Source: Agapanthus africanus
Taxonomy: Eukaryota; Streptophyta; Magnoliopsida; Asparagales; Amaryllidaceae
Direction of reading: 5' to 3'
Length of the DNA stretch: 64,000 bases
NCBI GenBank assembly: GCA_030015575.1
Contig: CM057346.1
Location: forward strand, 560,424,315 to 560,488,314
This document shows, piece by piece, positions 1 to 11,175 of this stretch (position 1 is the first letter of the stretch; the number at the start of each line of letters is the position of its first letter). The notes beneath the pieces were generated by a model. The model was not told the DNA's origin and did not search any database. It saw nothing but the letters and a program-made list of their open reading frames with translations. The position numbers and the translations under genes are program-made.

Positions 1-696
1 CAATATGAACCGACGTCCTCTGGATGACGCTGGTTCGATGGGCCCGATTATATCGGTTCTCCACATTTTGAACGGCCAGCTAGCTACCATTGGGTGTAGC
101 GGATTTGGATGCTGATGGATGAAATCCTCATGAATCTGGCACGAATGGCACTGCTTCGCATATTCGAGGCAGTCCTGAATCATCATGGGCCAATAGTACC
201 CCATTCTTTTGATCTTCAGCTTCATCTTCGGCCCCGCTTGATGAGAACCGCAGAGTCCGTCGTAAGTTTCTTGGACGATTTTCTTTGCTTCTTCCAGTCC
301 AAGGAATCTTAGCCACAGAGAGTCGAACGATATCTTATATAGAGTATCATTAACGAAGGCGAAAAACAGAGCTCGTTTCATGAGCTGATGTCTTAAGGAT
401 GCATCTTCAGGTGTTCGACGGGATTTGAAGTAGTCTATAAAGACTTCCCTCCAATCCTTAGACTTTTCCCGGTCTTTTATTTGTAAAGCCGTTTGCTTGG
501 TCACTTCCTTTTCTTCAGACGACTCCGGAGATATTTCCGCTGGTGCAAGAACCCGACGGCTTTGTACCATGATTCTTACATCATCAAGGTTTTCGTCAGC
601 CAGTTCTTTAGCGAGTTTGGCTAACGCATCCGCCTTGCTATTTTCCGCACGCGGTATGCTTTCCAGGGCGTAGGCGGGAATTTGAGTCAGCAATTG
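1..696 (-). pseudogene. Integrase N-terminal part, cut by window edge
   Basis: The - strand encodes QLMKRALFFAFVNDTLYKIS, then KKIVQETYDGLCGSHQAGPK, a zinc-binding CLEYAKQCHSCQIH and TDIIGPIEPASSRGRRF, where the Asp of TDIIGPI is the first catalytic residue. The rest of the catalytic core lies left of base 1. A segment near 700-320 is a linker with several breaks. Confidence 0.8.
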
Positions 697-1649
697 TTAC
701 ACTCTCTCACCGTACCTTACCAACTCTGGTTTGCACGTTTGATAGTCGTCGTTTACTTGACTAACGACCAATTGGGAGTCTCCGTTTATGAGAAGGTTTT
801 CGATTCCTATGTCGACAGCGATCTCAAGACCTGCTATCAAAGCTTCATATTCGGCTTCATTGTTTGTCCTCGGCTCTGTTAAGGAAAAGGCAAAGCGCAT
901 TATCCCTCCTTGCGGAGTCACGAAGATAAGGCATATCCCCGATTTGATTACAGGGGTGTTGTATTGTCGCTTCTTCATGGAAGATGCTCCGTCGAAGTAG
1001 AGTTCCCATCGGGTGTCATTTTCTCTTCTCTCCCCGTCAATCATGTCAAACGCGTGCTCATCCGGCAGTTTGCAATTTATGGGTGAATCGACAGGTATCG
1101 GGTGCTCAGCGAGGAAGTCGGCGATAGCCTGGCCTTTCACTGCCTTAAGGGGTCGGTATGCTATCGAGAACTCCATTAGGAGGAGGGTCCATTTAGTGAG
1201 TCGTCCCGTTAGTATGGCTCTCGGCATCAAATATTTGAGAGGGTCCACTTTTGATATGAGGTGGACGTCATGTGCCAACGCATAGTGTCTGAGCTTCGTT
1301 ATTGCGAAGATTAACACCAAGCAGTGTTTTTCGATGGGGGGGTAGTTGTTTTCTGCCCTAGGAGAACTCGACTCAAATAGTAGAGGGCTCTCTCCTTCCC
1401 TTGGTCGTTTTCATGTGCCCATAGTGCGCCTAAGGAACCTTCAAGGGCAGTTGTATACAGGATGAGAGGTTTTCTCTTGACCGGAGCTGTTAGTACCGGC
1501 GGATTCTATAAGTATTGCTTGATTTCGTCGAGTGCACTCTAGCATTTACGATCCCAGACGAACGGGTGCCCCTTCTTCATTAGGTGACTGTAGGGGTGGC
1601 ATTTGCCGGAGAGGTTAGTTATGAACCGTCGGATAAAGGCGAGCTTTCC
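697..1649 (-). pseudogene. RNase H region (degenerate first, archaeal-type second domain)
   Basis: From 1649 to about 1320 broken frames give the words of the usual gypsy RNase H tether (LYTTALEGSLGALWAHEND). From 1320 to 697 an open frame holds TGRLTKWTLLLMEFSIAY and then a second RNase H: WELYFDGASS, GGIMRFAFSLTEPRTNNEAEYEAL, INGDSQLVVSQVN, with the Asp, Glu and Asp of the active site. Two RNase H domains in this order mark the Tat lineage. Confidence 0.85.
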
Positions 1650-2540
1650 TTAGAGAGACCGCAGCTGTTTCAGAGTTCTTGGCGGAGGCATTTCCATAAT
1701 CACCTTGATCTTTGACAGGTCTATTTCAATGCCCCGATGTCGTACGATGAATCCTAGGAATTTGCCGGAGGAAACTCCGAACACGCATTTGAGAAGGTTC
1801 ATCTTCATATTGTATTTCCGAAGACTTTGGAACACTATCTTCATATGCTCCCAATGCTCCTCGTGCGATTTGCTTTTTACCATGAGGTCATCAATATAGA
1901 ACTCGACGATTTCGTGTATGAGGTCATCGAAAATCTTCGTCATGGCCCTCTGATAGGTGGCACCAGCGTTCTTTAGACCGAAAGGCATCACTTTGTAGCA
2001 GAATATGCCCAGAGGAGTTCGGAAGGCGGTATGCTTCTGATCTTCGAGATGCATCTTTATTTGATTGTACCCTAATGAGCCATCCATGAAGGAGAAGACT
2101 TCGTGAGTGGACGTGTTATCTATCATCAGCTCGGTAACCGGTACAGGAAAATCATCATTCGAGCAAGCTTTGTTGAGGTCCCGAAAGTCCACGCAGACGC
2201 GCACTATCCCATTTTTCTTCATCACTGGGAGGATGTTGGCAATCCAGTCGGGGTATTGAACTTCTTGGATGAAACCGAAGTCGATTAGCTTCCTGACTTC
2301 GGCGTTGATACTCATCTCAAGCTCGAGACGCATCCTTCTTGGTGGTTGTTTGACTGGCTTGACGTCCGGAGATATCGCCAATTTATGCACAGCTATTTCC
2401 GGATCTAGCCCTGGCATCTCAGAATAGTTCCATGCAAAACAGTATTTATACTGCATGAGCATGTCTTTTAGCGTAGCCGTCTGTTCTTTAGACAGTAGCT
2501 CACTAACAAACGTCGGCCGCGGGTCACTTGCCGTCCCCAA
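1650..2540 (-). pseudogene. Reverse transcriptase of the Tat element
   Basis: Ordered RT motifs are visible: EVRKLIDFGFIQEVQYPDW, VRVCVDFRDLNKAC, FSFMDGSLGYNQIKM, FCYKVMPFGLKNAGATYQR and the catalytic box EFYIDDLMVKS (YXDD as YIDD). Both catalytic aspartates are present. The frame breaks near 1650 at the thumb/RNase H junction, so the domain is nearly intact but not connected to what follows. Confidence 0.9.
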
Positions 2541-2639
2541 GTCGATTTTTCTCAGGTTATCTGCAGTAGTATGTATTCCATCTTCCAGCTCTTTTGGCGC
2601 TGGTGGAAACTCTGAGATCAGCTCATCGTCATCATTTTC

Positions 2640-3058
2640 GAAGCACTAGGACAGGTCATCCATATTCTGGCGCTCTCCTTCTTCTGACAGTGTTACCACG
2701 TGACAGGTACGAGATCGTTTCCAAGACCGATGTTGATCTGGTTCTACTCTCGCCATACACGTTGCTTTTGGCACATGTCTTTGCGGCAGGCTACCCTCCA
2801 ACTGTTGGATAGAGCGAACCTGCCGAGCTGATACTGGTCCTCGATCTAGTTCTTGAAGGTGAAGCAGTCTTCCAGAGGATGTCTGATCGCTTGATGATAG
2901 GAGCAATAATCCGGCTGATGAATCTCGTTTGCTTACTCGGGGTGCTTGGATTCCGGGAGTGTAATCATTTGATGTTTCACGACGAGGTCGAATATCTTCC
3001 TTGTCTTGTCTTGGGGAAAAGAATATGCCCGACCCATCTTCTTTATGAGAAACGGATC
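2640..3058 (-). pseudogene. Third knuckle-like module, degenerate
   Basis: Reading the - strand near 2925-2830 gives DYCSYHQAIRHPLEDCFTFKN, a stop, then IEDQYQ. This matches module 1 almost word for word (YCPYH...HPIENC...IEDQYQ). It lies between the protease linker and reverse transcriptase and has several stops. Confidence 0.6.
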
Positions 3059-4567
3059 TCAGCTGCTCAATTCTCTATCGCGTGGCTTCTTGGACCCGCT
3101 TTGCCGCTGTCGAACGTTTTTTCCATTCTTTAGTTTGTTTTTGCCTCCGCCTCGGGTCTTCTGTACAACGGGCTGGCGACGAAGGGCATCGTCATTCTCC
3201 GTAGCCTGCTGAAGGAGGCGCTGCGTCCTGGCTTTCTCGTAAATATTCATTTCACGGTTGTGGTCATCCCGGGCCTTTTGACCCTCTTCCCTTATTAGCT
3301 TGTCCATCTGTTCTTCAAACGACGGGCTTGACATTTTTATAGCGGGATCTCGTTTTGGTTCAATTGCAGTGTCTTCTAATAGAGCATCTCCTTCTTCATC
3401 GAAATCATGTATAACGTAGCAGCCATGGAATCGCTCCCGTTTCTTGGATCGAACATATCCAAGCCCAATCATTTCCATTCTCCCGTTGGGCAATTTTCGC
3501 TGAGTTCCAGGGACATTCCAGATCCTGTTGTAGAACTGAGCTTGTCGAGCAGTCTCTTTGAAGGGTATGCCTTGGCGCCTCAACAGCCTTTTTAATCCTT
3601 CTGCATAGTATCTGGGTAGTCGGATGGGCTGGATCCTGTCAAGTGCAGAACCGGCACCATGCCAGATTTCTTTCTCCACTTTGGTTTCCGCAGATCGATA
3701 GAAGAGGATCGCCTTTTCATATTTTCGCCCGGGAAGGACGTAGAACGTCTGCAGTTCTTGCACATTATAGCTATCAAGTGCGTCAAGCTCTTTGTAATGA
3801 TTTTGCGGAACCATTGCGATCTGCAAACTCCGTTCATTGCCAGTGAGGGCTTGTATTGATGGCCGAACAGAAAATACTGCATTGACTTCATCTTCAGAGC
3901 CGCTGCCGAAGATCAACATAGGGGTAAACGGTCTGGGCTTGTTGTATTGGAGTGGCCCCAAATAGACTATCTCTTCCTCCTCTTCGGTATCGCTCCCGAA
4001 GACTGGAACAGTGGTGATAGCTTTTTGCTTGTTTTCCGGCTTATGGCATCTTTCCATGTCTTCAAAGTCTGGTAAGAAATACTTTGCGTCTTCGTATTTT
4101 CGGACTTCATTCACGGAGAATAGGTTCAGTTCCCCTGTCACTGTGTATTCAAGCCCGTTTTTGAAGTACTTCATACACTGATGCTGTATAGAAGGGATGA
4201 TGTTGTACTCGTGTAACCAAGGCCTGCCACACAAAGCGTTGTAGCAAGTCTTGGCGTCAATGACATGAAATTTGATGTCAGTGATGAGCAGCCCAAAGCG
4301 TAACGTCGGTATCACAGACCCAAGCGTCCGTGATGACTGGGAGTCGAATCCGGAGATAGTGATTTTATCCCGAGCAAGGTGCTGGACGCTCATGTAGATT
4401 TCTTTTAGTACCCTCACATTTAGGAGATTGACAGAGGACCCGTTGTCAACTAGAATCTTCCCTATCTTGATGTCATGGCAGTATCCAGTGACATACAGGG
4501 GACGATTGTGCTCGCACGTCCCGAGAAGGAGGTCTTCATTGCCGAAAGTGACGTCAGCAGTGTGCAC
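3059..4567 (-). pseudogene. Aspartic protease and downstream linker
   Basis: The frame is open for 502 codons. Near residues 35-45 is IGKILVDNGSSVNLL, the aspartic protease active site in the Asp-Asn-Gly form seen in this lineage, followed by the flap-region words SRTLGSVIPTLRF and the FHVIDAKTCYNALCGRPWL block. The C-terminal two thirds are linker: acidic repeats (VFGSDTEEEEE, IFGSGSEDEV), the RNase-like filler common in Tat elements, and a basic end. It is the longest open frame of the element. Confidence 0.8.
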
Positions 4568-4609
4568 TTCTTCCAGCTCGTCCTTCGTCTTTTCTTCGGC
4601 AAGGAAAGC

Positions 4610-5670
4610 TTAAAGCTGCTCGGGCTCTTGTAATGCCTTGATCAAAAAATCTCTCGCCTCTTTAGATAGCAGAAGGGCATCGAGAATGCTCAGTTGCGAG
4701 GGTATCTTCCTCAGGTGTGCCAGAATGTTGTAATCCACCTTTCTTTTCTTGGTCGGGTCCTTGGTTGCTGACACTTCGACGACTCGCTCATCGAGGCCAA
4801 TATCCTCAAGGACTTTTTCCTTCCCCTTATCTCTTCTATTCAATCCCCTGTTTGCAGGTCCAAGATTCTTTTCGGGCAACGTACAGTTGCGCAGCTGAAT
4901 ATTCTCACAGTTCTTCACCTCTTCCTCTTTTCCTGAGGTAGATTCTTTGAAGAGAGGGCCGAGGGCTATCTCTTCATCAGAATCGCTCCCGAAGGTGAAG
5001 ACTTGCGATCCCCCGGAATCAACCATGTGATAGTTGCTGACGGTTCCTTTACGCTCATCTGTCTGCTTCTCTGTTCCCGACGAGCCTTGCGCTTCAATCG
5101 CCTGACGTGTTGTCGGTGGGTAACATATCCCTGCCACCAGTTTTTAAAGGCATTGCACTCTTCGGTAGGGTGCGCGATTCTCCGATGGTATAAGCAGTAA
5201 TTTAGATGTGCATCCGCTTCGTCAAGGTGTATGCTGCCAGGAGTATTTCCTCTAAAAGGCGGCATCTTCATTCCCATTGACAGAGCTTTAGCAAACCGTT
5301 TCCTTACCTTAAGCTTGGTTTTGTCTGCCGTGGGCGTGCTTCGATCTGGTTGGAGTGCTTCAACCTTTCCATCATGTCGCCGACGTTTGGCTTTTTGGAA
5401 TATGGCCATTTCACGCTCTCGATCAGCTTTGCTTTTCTGATGGGCTTCGTTCATAAACATGTCAATCATCTCATCTAAAGGTTCCATGAGCTCTGGTTCC
5501 GGATCTACCTCCAATTTCTCTGCAACAAGAGCTTCTTTGCCGTTTATCGAGTGAGAGATCATGTGGCAGCTCGCCACATAGTCCTCAGGCCCTTCTGAAG
5601 AATCGTCTCCTTCATCAGCGTCAGCGTCAGCGTCTTCATTCTTAAGAACATGCTTAAAGAATTCGTCCAA
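4610..5670 (-). pseudogene. Duplicated knuckle and acidic linker, module 2
   Basis: Two overlapping frames together carry an acidic start (EDADADADEGDD), a second knuckle-like pattern YCLYHRRIAHPTEECNAFKN, a basic segment (RRLKRKARREQRSR), and a linker with FTFGSDSDEEIALGPL. The last motif recurs about 1 kb further on as VFGSDTEEEEEIVYLGPL, which points to a tandem duplication within the gag-protease linker. Confidence 0.65.
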
Positions 5671-5751
5671 TATGATTGGGGTCCATACCCTCTGGTTATA
5701 TTCTTCCAGTGCATCAATATATTTCTGCAGACCTGTACGGCTATTGTCGGA

Positions 5752-6285
5752 TTAGACGGGCTTCTTGGCCTTCTTCTTTTTCTTTAAAGACTTTGGAGGC
5801 TTGACTTGAATGTTTTTTCCACCATCACCAACTTTCAGCATTGGGCGTGGCTTCAGCATCCCCTCAATAATCTCAGGCTCCAGCGGGCTCCTCCACCTAA
5901 TCGCCGGACATGTTTGAAGGTCCTTCAGCATTCTTTTAGTCTTAGCTGAAAGGGCCACCTCCCATGAGGCTTCCTCTATAAGTGAGCATAATGCTCCCGG
6001 CGTGTCTACCTTTTCAAGAGCGTGAGGTTGTGGCGGGTTCACCTTCCAGTTTTCGGAAAACACGAACTTGCCCTGTTGGTACTGGTCTTCGATCCAACTT
6101 TTGAAGATGTAACAATTTTCGATTGGATGACCTAATATTCGGTGGTAAGGGCAGTAATTAGGATTGTTAGCGTCGCCTGGTTGCGTTGGGCGTCTTAGCT
6201 CCGGCAGAGTGATGAGCCTGTTGCACAGCGCTAGCTCGAATAACCTCTTCGTCTTATCCCGAGAGAACGAGTAAGTGTGTCTCAT
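5752..6285 (-). pseudogene. gag zinc-knuckle-like module 1
   Basis: It contains LFELALCNRLITLPELRRP followed by YCPYHRILGHPIENCYIFK, a Cys/His pattern (C-x2-H-x4-H-x4-C) that stands in for the classical nucleocapsid knuckle in Tat elements. It ends in a Lys-rich tail (KSLKKKKKAKKP) and a stop. It is the first of three similar modules between gag and reverse transcriptase (others near 5140-5195 and 2830-2925). Confidence 0.7.
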
Positions 6286-6348
6286 CTTTTCTCCAAGAGA
6301 TCTTTGTTTATTGTCTTGGTGAGCAACCGGCTTCGGGCCACTCGGTTG

Positions 6349-6906
6349 TTATTGAGCGTTGGCGATGAAGCTTGCTTTCCCTTTCCCCTTTTCATTTCGG
6401 AGCTTCGTTTTTGAAGAGGACGGCATGTGGCCCATCTGGTCCATCTGGGCCAACTTGTCTATTAGGGCCTGAAAAGTGGTCGGCTTGAAGAACATCATGA
6501 ACTGGGATATGGTCGCCTGCGGATCAAGGGTACCCACGAACATGCCTACTGCAGGAGCTTCTTCGATGCGCTGTTCGCATTTCGACCATAGGTTCCGCCA
6601 CCGGATTGCATACTGAACCCATATTTCTCCCGGCTTCACCCTGGCATTGATCAATACCGTGATTGGAGTGCGTTCGCTAGCGCTTACGAACCTTTGTGTA
6701 AACAGTAACTCCATTTCTGCAAATGTCTTAATGGAGTCGTTCGGGAGTTCAGAGTACCATTCAAACGCTGTCTCTGACAAGCTGCCAACAAATTGGCGAA
6801 GCAGCAGTTTGTCATCACCCCCAGTATTACCGCACAAGGCTCTGAATTGAGCAATGTGCTGGTGTGGATTCCCTGTCCCCTTATATACATGAAATTTAGG
6901 GATCAT
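6349..6906 (-). pseudogene. gag core (retrotransposon gag domain)
   Basis: This stretch matches the conserved gag core of Ty3/gypsy elements: FHVYKGTGNPHQHIAQF near the start, then LLLRQFVGSLSETAFEWY and a region ending in FQALIDKLAQMDQM. It would form the capsid of the virus-like particle. It is joined upstream to the N-terminal region through a frame change near 6910 (the words IYDP and MIPKF overlap in different frames). Confidence 0.85.
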
Positions 6907-7004
6907 ATATCCCGGCGGGTACTTTTTTTATCGTACCAACCCGGATAGGGTCGTCCAGTCTTGACGATTTGGCCGGCCGCCTCGATCGCCTGATGAGCTC
7001 GTAT

Positions 7005-8570
7005 CTATTGAGCGATATAGTCATCCAGGATGGCTTTGGAGATCGTCTCCTCTTTGGCTGCTGATAGAGCCGGAAGAGGGTTCGATGTCTCCCCTCTATC
7101 GTCTTCAAGGATTATTGGAGGGTCTTCAGCTGGAGGATCTGGTTGTATCATCATCCTGACCATATCTTGGAATAGGAGCGCCATTTGTTTTATATTGGCC
7201 ACTTGTTCCGCGGCCTCTTTGTCTTTCCTCTCGAGCATTCTTCGGAGGAATTCGGCATCAGTTTCCTGTTCTTGGCACTGCTCCGACGATGTCTCCGGGC
7301 TTGCTTTTGGCCCGGTGAGTGCAGCCATAGTTGTCAGCATCTCCTGGAGCTTTTGTTGTTGTTGCTCCTGAGCCTTTGTCACTGATCGTGTGAGCGGTCG
7401 ATGACCCATAGAAGCATGGCTTTCCTCTTTTCCGGAAGCCATATAAACAGTATGCACTATCATGTCCCCAGACTTAGGGCGTTTGGATTCAATGCCCTTG
7501 CGATTCGTCGCAGATGCAAGGATATTCTCCGGCCTTCTCCTTTTGTGGGCGGTCGAAGTTGAGGGGGCCGTAGCAGCGGGAACCCAAATAGATGACACCT
7601 TCTGTGGTACGACAGGGTGGTCCTTCTCTTGCCGAACCTTCATTTTCTTTGGTTGGCGGGAGTAGTCTTGGTTAACCACCGAGTCTTGGACCTGTCGCCA
7701 GACCTTGTGAATTTTATAGGACAGCCACTGAGGGGGCTTCTCTGGGTTCACCTTTGTAACGTTCTCCATAGGTGGAGGAGGTCTTTTTAGCACGGCCGTC
7801 GGAGAGTTCTTGCACACCCTCCTAAGTGGTTCAAAGCTATTCCCAGTTGGAACAGCAGTGTCAATTTCCACCGTTGGAGCTGGTGGGGTAAGTCTGGAAG
7901 GGGAACTGTCCCCAGCTTTCCTCACTCGACGCCAGTGACGATGTCGAGCATGCCTTGCAAACGGTATTGGTTCAGCTATGGGAGTGGCTTCATCATGCCC
8001 CCTGTTCCGGTAGAGGGTTGCTGCCGGTATCAGCCTCTTGAAGACTGATGTCCGCTGAGAAGAAACGTCCAACCTATCGAAGACTGATTTTTGAGCAGGG
8101 AAAGCAGCCTTGGTGATCTCGCCCGAAGCGGAAGTTGGAGCGAACAGTCTAGCGAAGACCGATCCCTTAGCATGAGAAGTCTCTCTGATGACTTCATTTA
8201 CTGGAACAAGGATGGCTATTTGTTTCGGGATAACTCCTTCGGGTATTGCAGGCTTCTTCATGGGCCTATTAAAGCTTTAGCCCGGTCTGTTAAAGACCGA
8301 GGCGTTGGACTTAAACAACCCATTGAGATGGGCCGTGGTAGTTGTAAGCCGATCAAAGACCGACTTATTTGGAGCTTCCTGTGACGGCATTGGGGCGTTG
8401 AAGCTCTTTGGTAGGAGCATGGTCCCGAAGAACAATCACGTGGTGGCCTGAGTCACCTGTTCCACTGGCATGGCGAAGATGGAGGCCGCCTGAGGCCCAT
8501 AAGTCACTCCTCCGGCGAGGACGGAGTGAGAGTTGTTGCAGTTGTTGCAGTTGGTGCAGTTGAGAGCCAT
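7005..8570 (-). pseudogene. gag N-terminal region of the Tat element
   Basis: The reading frame appears to start at the ATG at 8570, with a Cys/Asn-rich start (MALNCTNCNNCNN), and continues with breaks to about 7005. It contains at least four spaced SVFDRL-like words (SVFDRL, SVFARLF, SVFDRLD, SVFKRLI), a recurrent feature of Tat-type gag proteins, a basic middle (HARHRHWRRVRK) and a Gln-rich, helical C-terminal part (QEQQQQKLQEM). Stops near 8450 and 8280 and the frame change near 6910 show it is not translated as one protein. Confidence 0.75.
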
Positions 8571-8696
8571 TAATCTTCTGTTTTCTGCACGGAGCAAGAC
8601 ACCAAATCTTAGTACCTCGAATCCAGGGGAAACCATAGCAAACCGCGATTCGTTCGCGAAACACGACACACGAAGTGTGGAGTGGAAAAAGGAAAA

Positions 8697-8715
8697 GGTC
8701 CCACCGGGCGTACCA
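8697..8715 (-). other. Candidate primer binding site of the Tat element
   Basis: On the - strand, five bases after the LTR end, is TGGTACGCCCGGTGGGACC. It begins with TGG (complement of tRNA CCA) and has the general look of the GC-rich sites of this lineage. The cognate tRNA was not identified. The solo LTR copy lacks this sequence at the same place, which supports it being internal element sequence. Confidence 0.6.
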
Positions 8716-9284
8716 GAATTTGTTCGCCGCCGAAAACAGAGACGAAACCGCGTAGGTCGTCTTGCCTGAATTTGGGGGCAGATGCTATTTGGTTTTATCC
8801 GTCCATCTCTCCGAAGATGCCAATTTGATTTATAGCACCGTGTATCGAAGGTTTAGACAGATGCGGCCAATATAGCAGACTTCGTCAGATTCCCCCTCAT
8901 TGTGAGGGATTTTTGATTGTGGGTACGCTCTTCCCTACAGGCGCAAGCCCCTGTAGTTAATTACGCTACCGCATCGCGGTAACCACTTTCTCCTTCTCCA
9001 GATGGTCACTTCGTGTCGTGTGTGTTTGTTTTATTTTTGGTTGCCCGTGGATTGTATATGGAGACTAATTTATGTTGTCGCCCATAGGGCGTGGATTAGT
9101 CCAAATCCGTATTTTCTTAGATTTGGTTTTTGGTTGGGTTTAAGGATCGTTAATCTCATTTGAGACTAAGATCAACTTAAACATTTGTTAAGGATACGTT
9201 AGTCTAATTTTAGACTAAGATCTACTTAACAGGATCATTTAGATCTAACAAAAGAGCATTTGGTCTCTATTGTTTTAGTTTAGG

Positions 9285-9500
9285 GACATTGCGGTCTATT
9301 GGGTTTAAGGACATCATAGTCCATGACAGTTTAAAGACATCATAGTCTATAAAGTTTAAGGACCTCACAGTCTATGAGTTTAAGGACCTCACAGTCTATG
9401 AGTTTAAGGACCTCACAGTCCATAAAGTTTAAGGACATCATAGTCCGTGAGTTTAAGGACCCCACAGTCCGTAAAGTTTAAGGACGTCATAGTCCATGGA
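9285..9500. repeat. 23-24 bp tandem repeat in LTR-A
   Basis: Around eight copies of a unit like AGTTTAAGGACCTCACAGTC follow head to tail. Each copy contains the interrupted palindrome GGAC-n6-GTCC or a one-base variant, so the array is also part of the palindrome lattice of this LTR. There are no unique spacers, so it is a plain minisatellite. Confidence 0.9.
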
Positions 9501-9861
9501 ATGTCTGGTTATCGGGACCCGTCACCTCTCTGAAGACGTTGAAGAATTACAACGACACATATCAGAGAAATAAAGAGATGTACCCTTGAACCAATGTTGG
9601 TTGGGAGATCTAGTCAAGTTTGGGACTAAAATCAGTAAAGAAGATTTATGAGCATATGGGCTCAATTAATCTGAATTAGAGATCTGCGGCCAACTTGGGC
9701 TCGGCCCACTCAGTTAAAATGTTGAACATTTAATTAGGCTTAGTCTTTTCCATTTAACAATACTGAGCATTGGTTTAGGTTCTGACAACCTTTTTGTCTT
9801 TTATTGAGTGTTGAGCCCTCATTATGGCTCTGGGGCTTTATTTAATGAACAGTTTATGTTC

Positions 9862-10170
9862 TCTCAGCGCCCACGTGAGGAGAATATGGCGCGCTTGGCG
9901 CTGAGCGCCAGACTTAGAACGCTAAGGCGCTTCCTGTGAAATAGCGCACACGTGAGGAGCACGTGGTGCGCTTGGCGCTGAGCGCCAGACTTGGAGCGCT
10001 GATGCGCTTCTTATAAAATAGCGCACACGTGAGGAGCATGTGGCGCGCTTGGCGCTGATCGCCAGTCAATGAGTGCAAAGCGCTCTTTGTGAAATAGCGC
10101 ACAGGTGAGGAGCATGTGGCGCGCTTAGCGCAGAGCGTCAACCAATGAGTACAGAGCGCTCTTGATCAAT
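9862..10170. repeat. 77 bp tandem repeat rich in CACGTG and GGCGCT
   Basis: Four units start near 9872, 9949, 10026 and 10102, spaced 76-77 bp. Each begins CACGTGAGGAG (the last has CAGGTG) and carries GCGCGCTTGGCGCTGAGCG or a close variant. CACGTG is the plant G-box core; whether it binds factors here is unknown. Confidence 0.9.
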
Positions 10171-10929
10171 TTTTGTGCTCTGAGAATTAAGTTCTCGTTT
10201 ATAAGAGACTTTGTCTCGTGGCTCTAAGAACAAGGTTCTTATTTTAGTAGGAGATGTTACAATCTCTTATGTTTTTTTGTGAAAAACTTTGTCTTTATCT
10301 TATAGATTTGTGATCTAACGAGAACTAAGTTCTTCTCCCTCCCTTTTTATGATGAAATGCTATGATCTCTTTTGTGAAAGACCTCTGTCTTATAGATCTA
10401 TGATCTAGAAAAAGAACTAGGTTCTTCTTCTTTTGATGAGATTCTTTAATCTCTCTGCTTTATTTACCTTGAAGAAATTCTTCTTCCGAGAGCTCGCTCT
10501 TCTCTTTGAAATTTCTCAAAGTTTGTGGGGGGGTTCTTCCTTGGAAGACTTGAAGTCTTGGGTCCTTTATATAGGGGAGGCTGATTTGTTGAATCAGTTA
10601 AGGAAATCTCTTATTGAAAGATTTCTGATTGATTTGAGGAATATTTCCCACCGTTGGATATTTGATCCAAGGGCTTCTGTTTTATAGAAGACAATCTTCT
10701 TGTTTTTAACAAGATTGGAAAAATATTTTCCCATACAGAACTTATTCTGTATCTTAGTGATTTTTAATCACCATTGGATCTTTGATCCAATGGTGCTCTG
10801 ATTTACAGAGCACAATCTTTCTTGTTTGGAACGATTTGAGGAGTATTTCCTCAACAGAATTTTATTCTGTAATTTGATGATTTATTCATCTCAGTTGGAT
10901 CTTTGATCCAATGGTGGAGAACATTTAGT

Positions 10930-11175
10930 TCTAGCGCTTGGCGCTCTCATGCTTTGCACGTGAGGCGCTGCCTCAGAGTCTTTGACCCTTAGCGCTGGCG
11001 CTCCTGGTGCGAGCGCTCTCGTGCTTTGCACGTGAGCGCTGCCTCAGAGTCTTTGACCCTTAGCGCTGGCGCTCTCGTGCTTTGCACGTGAGCGCTGCCT
11101 CAGAGTCTTTGACTCTTGGTGCCGGCACTCTTGGCGCGAGCGCTTTCGTGCTCAGCACGTGAGGCGCTGCCTCTT
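10930..11175. repeat. 56-72 bp repeat with CACGTG and AGCGCT words
   Basis: GCACGTGAG recurs at about 10956, 11028, 11084 and 11155, each followed by GCGCTGCCTC and, in three copies, by CAGAGTCTTTGACC. The spacing varies (72, 56, 71 bp), so units have gained or lost a subsegment. The array lies at the 5' end of the LTR in its - strand sense. Confidence 0.85.

Noticed and set aside
9285..9500. Regular 23-24 bp repeats that look at first like a CRISPR array
   Set aside because: No unique spacers of constant length, eukaryotic LTR context and no cas genes.
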